A stretch of DNA of 64,000 nucleotides from Bathynomus jamesi (lineage: Eukaryota; Arthropoda; Malacostraca; Isopoda; Cirolanidae), in assembly GCA_023014485.1 (NCBI GenBank), contig JAJOZX010001568.1, positions 1-64,000 of the forward strand, given 5' to 3'. The first letter of the stretch is position 1. Each line of letters begins with the position of its first letter. The notes beneath the pieces are model-generated. The model ran no database searches. It was not told where the DNA came from and saw only the letters and a list, made by a program, of their open reading frames with translations. Below are positions 20,843-32,232 of the stretch, in pieces. A program made the position numbers and the translations under genes.

Positions 20843-21052
20843 TTGAGGAATAGCATGGCTATGGGTTCAAATTCTCACTTACTCTGTAATTTGTGCAATC
20901 TAGTAACAACGGAAAACTTGGCGATTAGATGTGATTTCTGCCAACGACTAAACGACTTTATCTGCATGAATTGGAATGATAGGGAAATAACTCTTGTCTC
21001 GAACGCGAAACACATCGTGGGGATCAAATTTCTATGTGGCGCATGTACATAG
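20843..21052 (+). CDS. LINE B ORF1, PHD-like zinc finger protein
   Basis: Seventy codons: LCNLCNLVTTENLAIRCDFC, a spacer with FICMNW, and FLCGACT. The CxxC...CxxC...C...CxxC spacing resembles PHD/treble-clef fingers found in ORF1 of CR1-type LINEs, where they are thought to bind RNA or chromatin. It stops 30 nt before the ATG of ORF2 at 21,083. The short length suggests either a true mini-ORF1 or an ORF1 shortened by a stop. Start chosen at the first ATG; an internal ATG two codons after MRNS is equally possible. Confidence 0.55.
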   Translation: MRNSMAMGSNSHLLCNLCNLVTTENLAIRCDFCQRLNDFICMNWNDREITLVSNAKHIVGIKFLCGACT

Positions 21053-23330
21053 ACCGTAAATTCTTTCGCGGTCTTTAAAGAAATGGAGATAGCAGACTCG
21101 AAAGTTACAAAAAAGAATAAAATAATGGGAACACATGGGTCCGGAATGGTCCCAACGAAAAACCGGGTGGATGAGAGAGAAGACGAAATAACGAATAACA
21201 GCATAATAACGAACAACAATTTAATAACAAATAACGATATAAACAATATAATACGGAAGGAAGACATAGATGAAAGAAAAGAAAAAAGTAAAAGTGGCGA
21301 AGTAGTCAAACGGTCCAACGAGCGAAATGATAAAAAGATAATAACTAAAAACGTAGAAAATAAACAGCCAAAGAAAAATAACGATAATGCCAAAATTAAG
21401 AACTTTGAAAATAATAAGAAAAGAAGCGGAAGCGTAGAAAATATCGTATGTAAATACTACGCGAAAAGGAACTGCAGATATCGGGATGGGCAATGCATAT
21501 ATGCACATCCCACATTATGCAAAACGCATTACACAAGTGGATACTGCAAATTTGATAAGAAATGCATGTTCCACCATCTTACGGTCTGCAACACTTATGC
21601 AAGATATGGGAGTTGCAAATACGGAAAAAATTGCCGATACCACCACCCTCAAAGGAACGCAACGAGTGAACAGAAAAAACGAACATCAAAGAAGAGTGCC
21701 AATTTTTTAGACGCAGCCAACACATTTCAGCTGCTAAATACTATCCAGCAATTACAAAACCAGCTGACAAATATAAATATAGGAATCCGAGAGCCGGACA
21801 GAAGGTACGAACAAAGGCACTTCATGAGTTATCGGGACAACAGGTACGACAAAGATAAAAAAGAGGTAAATTCTCGGAGGACTATAAAGCAACGAAACCG
21901 GCACCCCCATTGGAAAACAAATCGGAACCACCTGTATGCGAAAAAGAAAGAAAAAATAAAAATAATCGTAGCCAACATAGAGGGCCTTAAATCAAATCAC
22001 TCCACGAACAAAATTGTATACCTGAAAGGACTCATGCAAGAAGCCGGAGCAGACTTTGCATGCCTCACGGAAACTCATCTATTGGACTGCCAGGCGAACT
22101 GTGAAAATTGTGAGTCCTGTATTGACAAAAAAGAAATACAAATTGACAACTATAACATCCTCCGAGCCGACAGAACAGTGAGACGTAAAGGAGGATGTGC
22201 TATTTATACACGCGAAAGGCACATAGCAGAAATGGCTATAAGTACCTCAAACAACTACGTAGAATGTGTAGCAGAAAAAATTGAAAAATTAAATATGATA
22301 CTAATTGTAATGTACGGACCCCCAAACAGGCCAACCTCAAAATTTTCAGATTCCATTACAGAAGTAAGAAACTTGGTAAAAGATCTACACTCTCCAACCC
22401 CAAATATTTTTCTCTGTGGTGATTTTAATTTCAAATTCACGAAATATAAAAGGATAGGAAAAAATATATGAATACACCAGGACAAGGGGGGCACACGAGA
22501 AGACCAGGAGCAGGTAAAAATGCTACTACCTCTAGCTGATGAATTTATGTTAACGCAAGAAATAACAGAGAACACAAGAGAAAACAACTGTCTAGATTTG
22601 GTATTCAAAAACAACAGTAATCTAATTGATAATGTAGAAATATCCTCAACTATGATATCAGACCACAACATCATTGAAATAACAACTAATATAAAGGCAA
22701 CAGGAAAGGAAAGAACACGCACATCAGAAAGAAGCAAATTCGAAATTTTTAATTTTCACTCCAAAGCTATAAACTGGGAAGATGTGACATCCAGCATGGA
22801 AGTAATAGATTGGAAAACCATTTTCGAGCCAAGACAACGGAGGAGATGCTAATGAGGTTAGAGGAGAATACGTTAGAAATTGGAAAAACATGTCCCAAAG
22901 ATACAACAAAGAGGAAAGAGTAGCATGTTCGAAAGACAAAAGAGGGCATTGTTTCGAAAGAGAAAAAGAGTGACTGCAAAATTAAGTAATTGTAAAGATA
23001 ACAACATCAGAAAAATATTAAATGATAAACTGCAAAGTATCGATGTCGTCATACAGGAACTAATCGAGAAGCATACATAAAAAGAAGAAGATGACTCGAT
23101 AGAAGCGATAAAGGTAAACTCAAAGTACTTCTATAATTTCGCAAAAAGAAAGTCGAAAAACCATGCGACTATCGGACCTTTAAAAAATGAGAACAGTGCT
23201 TTATCTGATGATCTAACAGAAGTATCTGAAATATTAAGAGCTCAGTACGAATCATCTTTCAGTATCCCCAAAACTGACAAATTGATATGCGATAGAAACG
23301 CGTTCTTTGAAGAACCACAAGGGGAAAGTA

Positions 23331-24004
23331 CAGGGTGTCTCAAAAGTCACTATCTATTTCGGTGACATTAGATGTTTTTTAAAAAATGCTATGCTGGCAT
23401 AAAGATATGTACTTCTGGTGCAAATTTGTGTATTTAAAAAAAGTTAATTGGTTTATTTCGAATTTTGTGTAATTTATAAATTCATCTTGACATGCTTGAA
23501 CAATTCCTCGAACCTCAACTTCTTACAGATAGCATTCTTGACACAGTAGTTTTTCAGCAGGATGGAGCACCGTGCCATTATGCAATAATTGTACGTGATT
23601 ATCTTGACAGACGCTTCCCCGGTCGCTGGATTGGTCGTGGAGGAACACAACCATGGGCAGCACGTTCACCCGATTTAAAACCATTAGATTTTTTCGCCTG
23701 GGGTTTCATTAAGTCTAAGGTGTACACTGGTAGAAGAATTAGTGATGTAGCCGAACTTCGAAATCGTATTACCGATGCAGTTCAGAAAATAACACCTCAA
23801 ATGCTGGAAAGTGTGTTCCGGGAAACAACTTATCGCTTTGAGCTATGTAGAGACACTGATGGTCGCCATGTGGAGACAGATAAATAAATAGCACTAATTC
23901 TTTGTGGCACTTACTTTGAAATAAATATATTTTTCATGTCTTAAACCAGTTTTTCGTAATTCCCATTATTTTTCAAAATAGATAGTGACTTTTGAGACAC
24001 CCTG
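23331..24004 (+). mobile_element. Mariner nested in LINE B2, internally deleted
   Basis: Perfect terminal repeats CAGGGTGTCTCAAAAGTCAC (and on through TATCTATTT) at both ends, TA on both sides (23,329-23,330; 24,005-24,006). Removing it rejoins GESITDFDF of the LINE ORF in frame. At 674 bp, the 5' half of the transposase is missing. Confidence 0.93.
23492..23887 (+). pseudogene. DD41D-type mariner transposase, C-terminal half
   Basis: 131 codons open from MLEQFLEPQLL through VVFQQDGAPCHYAIIVRDYL, WIGRGGTQPWAARSPDLKP and LDFFAWGFIKSKVY to RDTDGRHVETDK. Second and third catalytic Ds are present with 41 residues between them by my count; the first D and the DNA-binding domain are lost by internal deletion. 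Closest in this window to the transposase at 34.8 kb (shared MLQQFLEPQL and RDTDGRHVE). Confidence 0.85.
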
Positions 24005-24486
24005 TATAACGGATTTCGACTTTACGACAGATGATATTACACAAGCCATAGGGAAACTAAAAACACACTCAGCGGCAGGACCGGATAAATAGAATGCCAC
24101 ACTGATCAAAAACTGCAAGAATGCAATCGCTGAGCCCCTATACTGGATATGGAGACGATCACTAGACACGGGAGAAATACCGGGCATCCTGAAGAGCGCG
24201 AACATAGTCCCAATATATAAAGGAGGAGATCATGCCTATCACAACTAATGGAACACTACAACAACATTATTGATTCACTTGAAAGTAATGAAAACTATGA
24301 TGTACTATACACAGACTTTGCTAAAGCGTTCGACAAGTGTGACCACGGAATCATAATACATAAACTGAAATATATGGGAATAACAGGAAAAGTAGGGAAA
24401 TGGATATATAATTTCCTTAGTGAGCGGAGGCAAGTCGTTATAGTACAAGGAGTATCTTCATCAGAATCAGAGGTCCTCAGCTCAGT

Positions 24487-25225
24487 GCTACGCCGACTTC
24501 TGAGCGCAGGACAAATGAGCGCCGACAAATGAGTGCTGACAATTGAGCGCCAAGGAAATTAAGCGCAAGACAAATGAGCGCAAGACAATAGAGCGCAAAA
24601 CAATAACCTAACCTAACTACATTATTTTTAACATCCTTAATAAATATTGTTTTTTTAACATCCTTAATAAATATTTGTTCAAGCTTATTTTGTTTCTTTG
24701 ATCCAGTTTTTATTTGCCTGCTCTCGCTCAATTGTCTTGCGCTCTTTTGGTTTTGCGCAAAACAATAACCTAACCTAACCGAACCTAACCTAACCTAACC
24801 TAACTACATTATTTTTAACATCCTTAATAAATATTGTTTTTATAACATCCTTAATAAATATTTGTTCAAGCTTATTTTGTTTCTTTGATCCAGTTTTTAT
24901 TTGCCTGCTCTCGCTCAATTGTCTTGCGCTCTTTTGGTTTTGCGCAAAACAATAACCTAACCTAACCTAACCGAACCTAACCTAACCTAACTACATTATT
25001 TTTAACATCCTTAATAAATATTGTTTTTATAACATCCTTAATAAATATTTGTTCAAGCTTATTTTGTTTCTTTTAACCAGTTTTTATTTGCTTGCTCTCG
25101 CTCAATTGTTTTGCGTTCTTTTGTTTTTGCGCTCAATTGTCTTGGCGCTCTTTTGTCTTGCGCTTAATTGTCTTGGCGCTCAATTGTCGGCGCTCATTTG
25201 TCCTGCGCCCAATTGTCGTGTCACG
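24487..25225. mobile_element. Unclassified inverted-repeat element of iterons and tandem repeats
   Basis: Flanked by AGCTCAGT on both sides (24,479-24,486; 25,226-25,233), while LINE copy B1 shows the uninterrupted site. Both ends carry GCGCAGGACAAATGAGCGCC in inverse orientation and arrays of a 13-14-bp iteron (GAGCGC.AGACAATT and variants). The interior has three tandem ~180-bp units, each with (CCTAA)n, a twice-repeated AACATCCTTAATAAATATTG, and TTGCCTGCTCTCGCTCAATT. No ORF. An 8-bp duplication suggests hAT-type or another 8-bp-generating transposase, but the terminus is not a standard hAT end. Confidence 0.75.
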
Positions 25226-26305
25226 AGCTCAGTACCACAAGGAACAGTATTAGCTCCACTACTCTTCATAATCATGCTAACTGACATAGATGAGGACGTT
25301 ACCAGAGACAGCACAGTAACATCCTTTGCAGATGACACAAAGATCAGTAGAAAAATAAGAAACCCAGAAGACAGAGGATCTCTACAAACCGACATAAACA
25401 GAATCTACAAGTGGACGGAAGACAACAATATGAAGTTTAACACCGAGAAATTTCAGCTATTACGGTACGGAAAAAGAGAAGACCTAAAATCCATGGAATA
25501 TTATACCCCAAATGGACAGGAAATTCAGAGAAATTCCAGAGCAAAAGATTTAGGGGTTGCAATGACAGATGATGCGAAATTTGAAACACAAAATTAGATA
25601 GCAGTAAACAGAGCAAAGAGAATAACGGGTCAGATATTGATAACCTTTAAACGAAGGGATAGGAATGTAATGATTCCTCTACTGAAAACCCTGATAATAC
25701 CCAATTTGGAATACTGCTCGGTCCTAACATCCTCATATAAAAAAGAAGACATTAGACAGCTGGAAGGGATCCAGAGAAGCTTCACAGCCAAGATCAATGG
25801 GTGCAAAGAAATAAATTACTGGGAAAGGTTACGCGAACTAAACCTATATTCACTGGAAAGGAGAAGAGAAAGATACACCATTATTTACACTTGGAAAAAT
25901 ATTGGAGAAACTAGTCCCTAATCTTACTCTGAACCATATAACTCCCCAAACAACGGTGAAAAGTAGAATCGGTAGACTGTGTCGTATTCCCAAATTGAAG
26001 GCGAGACAGGGAACATCCTTAACCCTGAAAGAAAATAGTTTTGTAGTGAGAGAACCAAAACTGTTTAATCAGCTGCCCAAAGACCTAAGAAACACGAAGG
26101 GAGTTGCAGTGGAAATCTTCAAAAGAAGACTAGACGCCTGGCTCAGAACAATCCCCGATGAGCCGGGCGTACCTGGGTACGTGAGGTGGAGAGCGCAAGA
26201 ATCCAACTCACTACTTCACCAGGCCAACTCGGGAGGAGGGGCGACAAGCTTGACCTTCGCGAAATGGGAAATCATCGCGCGAAACCTTTGTAAGGCTGTA
26301 AGGTT

Positions 26306-26306
26306 T

Positions 26307-26348
<42 letters not shown>

Positions 26349-26353
26349 TATTT
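26306..26353. repeat. (TA)n microsatellite
   Basis: Interrupted TA array after the LINE B 3' end. Confidence 0.85.
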
Positions 26354-26539
26354 GAAGAAATTAGCCTTTTTACCCTCATTTACTGTACCTTTAGCTTCCC
26401 TATCTGCCCTTGATTTATCCACTTTTACCCTTTATTTTCCTTCATATACCCTCCCAAAATTTAGAAAAAATACTTTACGTCGATAGTGCCTATTAAATCA
26501 GCTTAATTTCATCTGATAATGTGATAAATAATTTTATCC

Positions 26540-26880
26540 CATCTGATAAACGTGATAATCAGGCTTCAAAATAGTTCGGGTGAAATGTTTTTGAAGCTCA
26601 GATTTTTTGCCGGTATTTACAACTAAGAGGAAAAGGACCTGTTTAAAGGGTTCTTGTCCAGAACAGACCTCCAAAACCCAAGAGATGGCAGGTCTTCGAT
26701 GGCTGTGCAATGAAGAGTGCTTGAAAGATTTCGAAGTACCGAAGAATTCTTTTGCTATTAACAGGCGCGAAGCGAAAATCTCGTCAAGACGTCCAAAAGG
26801 AAATCTCAGATAGCAAAGAAACAATTGCGAATATATAATACGGTAACAAATACGTTATAGTGAAAAGTGTTTTACAAACC
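26540..26880 (+). repeat. Unclassified dispersed repeat K, copy 2
   Basis: Plus-strand frame 26,607-26,813 encodes RWLCNEECLKDFEVPKNSFA and RRPKGNLR, clearly related to the minus-strand frame at 8,284-8,508. DNA similarity continues past the stop (AATACGGTAACAAATACG). Function unknown; no transposon signature found around it. Confidence 0.55.
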
Positions 26881-26929
26881 TTTAAATAATATTCCAAATA
26901 ATTACGAGTATTCCAATAAAAATATATAC

Positions 26930-27110
26930 AGAGTGATCCGTTTGGGAATGGATAAAATAAAATTGATGTGAAATGGAAACAGTAACATTGTATAGTTTAA
27001 TATTTGGCAAACAATGCCCACAAAGATAGTAGATTGTGACAAACCTAATTAGTCTTCAACATGACCCCCACTTCCGAACACGATAGAGGTCATAACGAGA
27101 GGCTAATTCT
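26930..27110 (-). mobile_element. Mariner 3' end fragment
   Basis: TACAGAGTGATCCGTTTGGG at 26,928 resembles a mariner terminus. The minus strand then encodes a transposase tail ending GSGGHVED-stop, the usual GGHVE finish of this group. The rest of the element is missing. Confidence 0.55.
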
Positions 27111-27871
27111 TACGACCACTTGCATGTGGTTTAGTGATAGACCCCTTTCTTCAAATGTGCAGTACCATTGCACTATGGAGTCGTATTTAGGAGTACAATT
27201 AAAACTGATAAAATTTGTGAGAATTTGGTTTCATCCACACAGGTTTCAAACAACTAATTAACCAATTAAATAATGAATCAATCAATAACACTAGCTATAT
27301 TCCCTGACAGTCGAAAGGAGGCTAGAGTATGCTCTGTATTTAAGTTAGTATTTAACCCAAACACTCCATCCAGTTATCGCTCCTTTTCCATATTGCCAAC
27401 TTTAAGTAAAGTATTTGAAAAAAATTGTATACAATAAAATTACTAAATTCTTAATCAAATACGATATTTTACCTAAAGCACAATTTGAGTTTAGAGGTGG
27501 GCATACAAGAGAAGATGCCATAAACATGCTATTAGAATATGTTTGTCAGAACCTAAAAAGCCCCCACCCACCCCACCCACCAAAAAAAAAGCTACCTTGG
27601 TCTTCCTCGACTTGTCAAATGCATTTGATACACTTTCGTATGAAATATCCTCAATTGGTTCAAATCGTATCTGAGAAGTCGTCATCAATACATCAGATTA
27701 AAAGATAATATATTTGACAAGGCGATGCTAACTAGTGGAGTCCCACAAGGACTTACTCTCGGGCCATTACTATTTCTAATTTACGTCAATGATTTTCATA
27801 TCTCAACCACATTAAATTGCGTACAGTATGCAGATGATACCACACTTACTACTTCTCATCATAATTTAGAC

Positions 27872-28260
27872 CAGGGATTCTTAACCTCTGGGTCGCGACC
27901 CAAACTTGGATCATTAATAAATGCAAAACACTTCACTTTTCTGCGTGAAGGTCAAAATATGATAATAAAAACCCACTCTAATAGACAGAGTTTATTTCCA
28001 CAACAGTTTCGATGCCAGTGGGCATCGAAACTGTTGTGGAAATAAACTCTGTCTATTAGAGTGGGTTTTTATTATCATATTGGGTCATTAAATTGTCATT
28101 TATCATTTATTTATGTTATCCCTAATCATTTTACCATTATTATTTATTATATTATCTGTTACGAGTGAACTGTTTGAAGGCATTGGTCGACGAGCTAGGC
28201 TACTCAGCTAGCCCCGAGACCAGAATTTGGATCGCAGCCTAAAAAGGTTAAGAATCCCTA
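27872..28260. mobile_element. hAT MITE with internal perfect palindrome
   Basis: Left CAGGGATTCTTAACCT; right, inverted, TAGGGATTCTTAACCT. ATTTAGAC is duplicated at 27,864-27,871 and 28,261-28,268. Excision of the element plus one copy rejoins HHNLDLLINE of the LINE frame. The right terminal base differs from the canonical CAGGG end. The body is non-coding and holds the 60-bp palindrome at 27,957. Confidence 0.93.
27957..28080. repeat. Perfect 60-bp palindrome, 4-nt loop
   Basis: Arms 27,957-28,016 and 28,021-28,080 are exact reverse complements around AGTG. It lies within the hAT MITE. Perfect identity points to a recent inverted duplication; as RNA it would fold into a long uninterrupted hairpin. 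Confidence 0.95.
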
Positions 28261-28583
28261 ATTTAGACCTTCTGATAAATGAAACGAACAGGCAATTAGA
28301 TCATGTTTATAAATATTGTAAATGTGTACTAATAAACTTTTACTGAACCCGACAAAGTCATCGTATATGATTATTACTAGAAAACATATAAATACAAATT
28401 ACCAAATAAAAATTGTGAATACTGCTCTCGCAAGGGCGAATGAAGTTAAAGTGCTTCGTATTAATTTAAACGAAAAACTAAATTTCAAAAGTCATTACAA
28501 CATATTAAATCAAAACTATTATCCATTCCCATTATTTAAACTTAAAAGGACTCTTCCTGAAAACGCACTCCTTGCCCTATATT

Positions 28584-28768
28584 AGGGGTGGCGAATCTTT
28601 TTACAGTCGCATGCCAAAAAACCTATAAACCATAAAAAAAATTCGGGTGCCCACCAAAGTTTATATATATTATAGCAAATTATAAATATTAACTCTATTA
28701 TTTTATACTAATGTTTTGGATAACAATTTCTATGCTTAGGCGTGCCAGGCAAATGGCCCCCACTGCGG
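28584..28768. mobile_element. Second hAT MITE in LINE C2
   Basis: CCTATATT flanks it (28,576-28,583; 28,769-28,776), and excision restores ALYYSFIRPH in the LINE frame. Left end AGGGGTGGCGAATC; the right end contains GGCGTGCC facing the left GGCATGCG-type motif. Ends are decayed relative to a canonical CAGGGGTGGC terminus. Confidence 0.8.
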
Positions 28769-29455
28769 CCTATATTATTCCTTCATCCGCCCACATTTAT
28801 TATATTCCATTACAACATAGAGTAGCTCAAAGAAATATATAAAACACCCTTTGGAAGTCATTCATAAAAAATGTCTACGAATCCTCTCAAATAATGATAA
28901 CAGACAAAGTCACACTTCCCCAATGTTTAAAGAGATAAATATTTTAAAACTAAATAACTTATACATATTCATTGTTGCTGTCAGTATGTTCAAAGTTATC
29001 AATAAAAATCAACATACATCACCCATTCAAAGAGCAATCACCCTCCATCAAATACATCATCTTCATAACGCGAGGCTTCCCAGAGATTTTATACACAAAC
29101 TAAATTGCGCACTGGAAGCTGCAGGAAATGCGTACTTTTCCCATAAATATCAGAAAGGCTTCATCACTAAATGTATTTTGCAAATCTCTAAAAAGTACTT
29201 CATTAGCTTCTAATGATGTGTAAGTTCACTACTGATTATTACCATAGTAATTAAGTTTCCATTTTATAATTAACTATCTAAAATATCCTAATTTCATTAA
29301 ACAATTTTAATTTTAATTTATCCTGAAAAAAGTTGTTGCTTTTTCATTAAGTTTTATTTATTTTCTACTAAATGTACAACTGATAATTTTATTTAAAATT
29401 GTGTAAAATAATTAAACACTAGTTTCACATTTTTTACCTTTTGTTTACTCTTATT

Positions 29456-29496
<41 letters not shown>

Positions 29497-29560
29497 TTGC
29501 AACTTTCACTTCTGTGATGTAATAAATAAACTGAATCCTATTAATCTTGCCTAAAAAGCT

Positions 29561-29919
29561 TCTATGCTTTCAAGGCATATTCTGATTAGAATACTGTGAA
29601 TATATTAGTGTCATATCAGATATCTAAAAATTGTACAGAAAGATATTGATAAATATTGTAAAACTTTACTTAACTTGTATTCTTCTTCTGAATAAATTTT
29701 TGTTGTTATTTTGTTTGTTTTAAAAATGCGAAAGACCGACGATAAACTTTTTTTTAACTTTATTAACGACATTCTTATTTTAGGAAAAGACATAAAAAAT
29801 ATATCTGAAATTTTCTTTTTATTGTAAGAGAGAGAAGGAAGTAGGAATTTATTTTTCTTCCTTTTTGGTGCTGAACCATCACATTGGAAATTATTCTCTG
29901 GAGTATTACTGATACTATA

Positions 29920-29921
<2 letters not shown>
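29561..29921. other. No gene recognised
   Basis: AT-rich; a 60-codon minus-strand ORF here has no recognisable motif. Confidence 0.4.
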
Positions 29922-29982
<61 letters not shown>

Positions 29983-29983
29983 C
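29922..29983. repeat. (TA)n microsatellite
   Basis: TA array with one phase shift near 29,953. Confidence 0.9.
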
Positions 29984-31426
29984 GTAAACTAAGTTGATAT
30001 TCAAATGAACTTCATGGCTCCCCATTTGTGTCAGTCATAAAACTAAACCATAGAATATTGGGAACTCCAAACCTTTGTGCATTTGCTGGAAGAGCTTTCA
30101 CGGATCAAAATTAAATGAGATTAACGAAACAAAACTTACGCAGTTCACGCAAAATTTATGGAATTTGGCAAATTTTTAATTCAAAATTGGGACATACGTA
30201 ATTTAGTACTTTTATTTAATGTTATTACTAATACGTAAGAATAAAACTTTATCTTTTTTTGGGTTGTTTTGTTGACTATTAACCAATTCGTATACTTACG
30301 ATTCGTTTCTTTTTAACCACTGATCCATTATTAGCTTTGAGTGTGTCCTCTCGCGGTCTATACATACACACACTACAACATTTCTAGAAGGACATACTAT
30401 ATACATTTCTCCCCTTTGATTTCTTTATAAACTTTGTGCCTTACAATTGTTAGTTGACTATGAAGGTATACTTAACACTTAATATTTTAATGTTTTATTT
30501 TTGTTTGTTTGGGATATAATTCTGGTTGGGTTGAAGATATTTTCAGTGTAGTTAATGAAATGTTCAGTGAATCACGCAGCGAACTTTGAAGATTGCGCGC
30601 GAGCGAATTATCGGGGGATCAGAATCGTATATAACGTACATTCGCATTTCTGCTGACATAGAAATTCGAGTTGGAAATTTGATTTTCTTTTTTTTGTTTT
30701 TTACAATGTAACTAAATTAATACACACATCTTGTCAGTTTTATATCTGGCTTGGATACGGATACGGAAGACCTGAACGTTTCAGCATATTTGCCGTTGAC
30801 GTCTAGACCTTCCGCGTAGTCGTAGTAGACAACCGCGAGCGTGACTACCGGAGTGCTTCTGAAACTTTTTTCAATGCCGTTCACCCTTGAGTCATTATCA
30901 CAAAATTTCATTCATCCCGACTTCACTTCCTTCAGATTTGTTACTTTCTTTGTATATACCCTTTCTCTGTATATACAATTATACATGACTCACGACGTCA
31001 CCCTTCATTCACCCCTCGAGTTCCATTTACCCCAACTAAAATTTCGGGCGGGCCGGGAGGAAGTTGAAATTTACCGAATACGAATGATGCGGTCCCATAT
31101 ACTTAACGATACGCGTTTAATGTGAACTCGTTTACGAATGTTTTCATTTACCGTTCTGATTTTCAGTGCCACTATCATCAGTAACGTTATTGTGGGACTC
31201 CGCCGAGGAATCGGGGAATGGATCACTAATTTGAAAACGTACTTCCAAACTAAATCAGTCAACGTAGACCACGAATAGTTAAGTGAAACCCGACGCTTTA
31301 TTCACACTCGTAAGATCAATGAGTTTGAAACGGTTGAAGTTAGTTAAGGTATCTATAATTCAAAGAGTTAGGACCAATTTAAGAAAAATTTTGACTCTGT
31401 AGCCTCGCAACCACTCATGATTCGTA
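29984..31426. other. Low-repeat region, nothing recognised
   Basis: Less repetitive than the rest of the window and locally richer in GC and CpG (30,590-30,620; 30,740-30,850; 31,040-31,090). Short ORFs on both strands show no recognisable domain. It could hold host regulatory DNA or diverged elements. Confidence 0.35.
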
Positions 31427-31952
31427 CTAAATTTGTTCATTTAAACTGAAATTAAGATTCAGAAAAGGATTCAAGAGGCTTTGCAATTGGTCAAGAAAAG
31501 CTTCATGCATTAATAAACAGTGATCAAGATTCGTACGAATACTAGTTACCGAAAGAAGTGGAATACCCGCTTCTATTAAGAGACCGGTACGCAAATCTGA
31601 GACACTGTCAGCGAGCACTGACTCGAGGAGGTTCAGCGGCATAACGAATGAGGAAACCATCGTGGATAAAATTAGTAAAGTTAAGGAGGTATTTCCAACT
31701 TTGACAAGCTATCAAACTCAAAGGTGAGGAAAAGTTGAGAGGCATTCAAAACTCGTGAAAACCCTCTTCCTCATCGAAAGGGACCAACCAAACCTCTACT
31801 TTCTCTTCATTAGAAACTTCTACGAAACTTCCGCTCATTTGTTTCAAATTTAATTTCTCTGTATTATCATTTAAGAGACCCATTTCATTCGAAAGTGTGA
31901 TTAATGCTTCCCAACTGAGAAGAGATAGAGTGTCGTGGATGGAAGTCAACAT
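31427..31952 (-). other. Two unrecognised minus-strand ORFs
   Basis: ORF 31,746-31,952 (68 codons, MLTSIHDTLSLLSWEALITL... to EEGFHEF) is followed 86 bp later by ORF 31,427-31,660 (77 codons, MVSSFVMPLNLLESVLADSV... to LNFSLNEQI). Both are acidic to neutral, leucine-rich and without repeats. I recognise neither. Codon composition looks less random than in surrounding ORFs, but no splice structure linking them is clear. Confidence 0.25.
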
Positions 31953-32185
31953 TTGGGAATATGAGGTTTAAACGGAAGTAGAGAAGATTTAGTTTTAAGA
32001 GAGGGGAACGGAAAAGAAAATAGTATAACTACAATTCGAATTTAAATTATAATTTAATTTATCAGCCAATCGATGTCTTAGATTCATATTAACAGTTTTT
32101 AATGAGATAATCGCTTAAAATATTTGGATGCTGACTCGTAATTGAAGTTCAAAGTAAATAGTAGAGAAGTGCAAAATACATTAGT

Positions 32186-32232
<47 letters not shown>

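Larger units (their letters stand above)
21083..26290 (+). pseudogene. LINE B ORF2: CCCH fingers, endonuclease, reverse transcriptase
   Basis: From MEIADSKVTKKNK: an Asn/Lys-rich region, three CCCH fingers at ~residues 120-190 (CKYYAKRNCRYRDGQCIYAH; CKTHYTSGYCKFDKKCMFHH; CNTYARYGSCKYGKNCRYHH), then APE endonuclease (VANIEGLKS, CLTETHLLD, RKGGCAIYTR, MYGPPN, CGDFNF). Frames slip at ~22,468 and ~22,850. The endonuclease ends at CLDLVF and ISDHNIIE; RT retains KTHSAAGPDK, NIVPIYKGGD, FAKAFDKCDHG, SVPQGTVLAPLLF, SFADDTKISRK. A TAG follows KFETQN at ~25,597. CCCH fingers in a LINE ORF2 are uncommon. Confidence 0.85.
20452..26305 (+). mobile_element. LINE family B copy B2, near full length, twice interrupted
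   Basis: About 4.4 kb of LINE plus two nested insertions. Order: ~390-bp 5' region, a small PHD-like ORF, a long ORF with CCCH fingers and APE endonuclease, RT, and the 3' end CTTTGTAAGGCTGTAAGG before (TA)n. The mariner at 23,331 and the inverted-repeat element at 24,487 both sit inside ORF2, and removal of each with one target copy restores the frame around the site. Between ~24,235 and 24,246 an internal deletion removes the N-terminal RT motifs. Confidence 0.9.
27290..29213 (+). pseudogene. LINE C reverse transcriptase, broken
   Basis: RT blocks in order: YNKITKFLIKYDILPKAQFE, FRGGHTREDAINMLLEYV, LVFLDLSNAFDTL (frame-shifted at an A9 run near 27,583), SGVPQGLTLGPLLFLIYVND, VQYADDTTLT with the catalytic ADD, LLLNPTKSSYMI, VLRINLNEKLNFKSHYN, and after the second insertion YYSFIRPHLLYSITT and LRILSNNDNRQSHTSPMFKE. 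Several frame changes exist besides the insertions. It is related to, but distinct from, LINEs A and B. Confidence 0.8.
27285..29560 (+). mobile_element. LINE family C copy 2, 5' truncated, with two nested hAT MITEs
   Basis: Reverse transcriptase from IFPDSRKEARVCSVFK and SSYRSFSILPTLSKVFEK onward, interrupted at 27,872 and 28,584 by hAT MITEs whose removal restores the frame. After the ORF end near 29,213 comes an AT-rich 3' UTR with an (ATT)n run (29,460-29,495) and a small GCCT...AGGC hairpin near 29,551. The exact 3' end is not fixed. Confidence 0.8.

Noticed and set aside
24477..24731. ORFs rich in SALICLALN-type repeats (also 25,049-25,200)
   Set aside because: They arise from translating the GAGCGC iterons, not from a protein-coding constraint.
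24601..24975. (CCTAA)n blocks as a chromosome end
   Set aside because: Interstitial, short, and confined to an inserted element with a target duplication.
24487..25225. CRISPR-like array
   Set aside because: Iterons are tandem and inverted without unique spacers, in a eukaryotic LINE.
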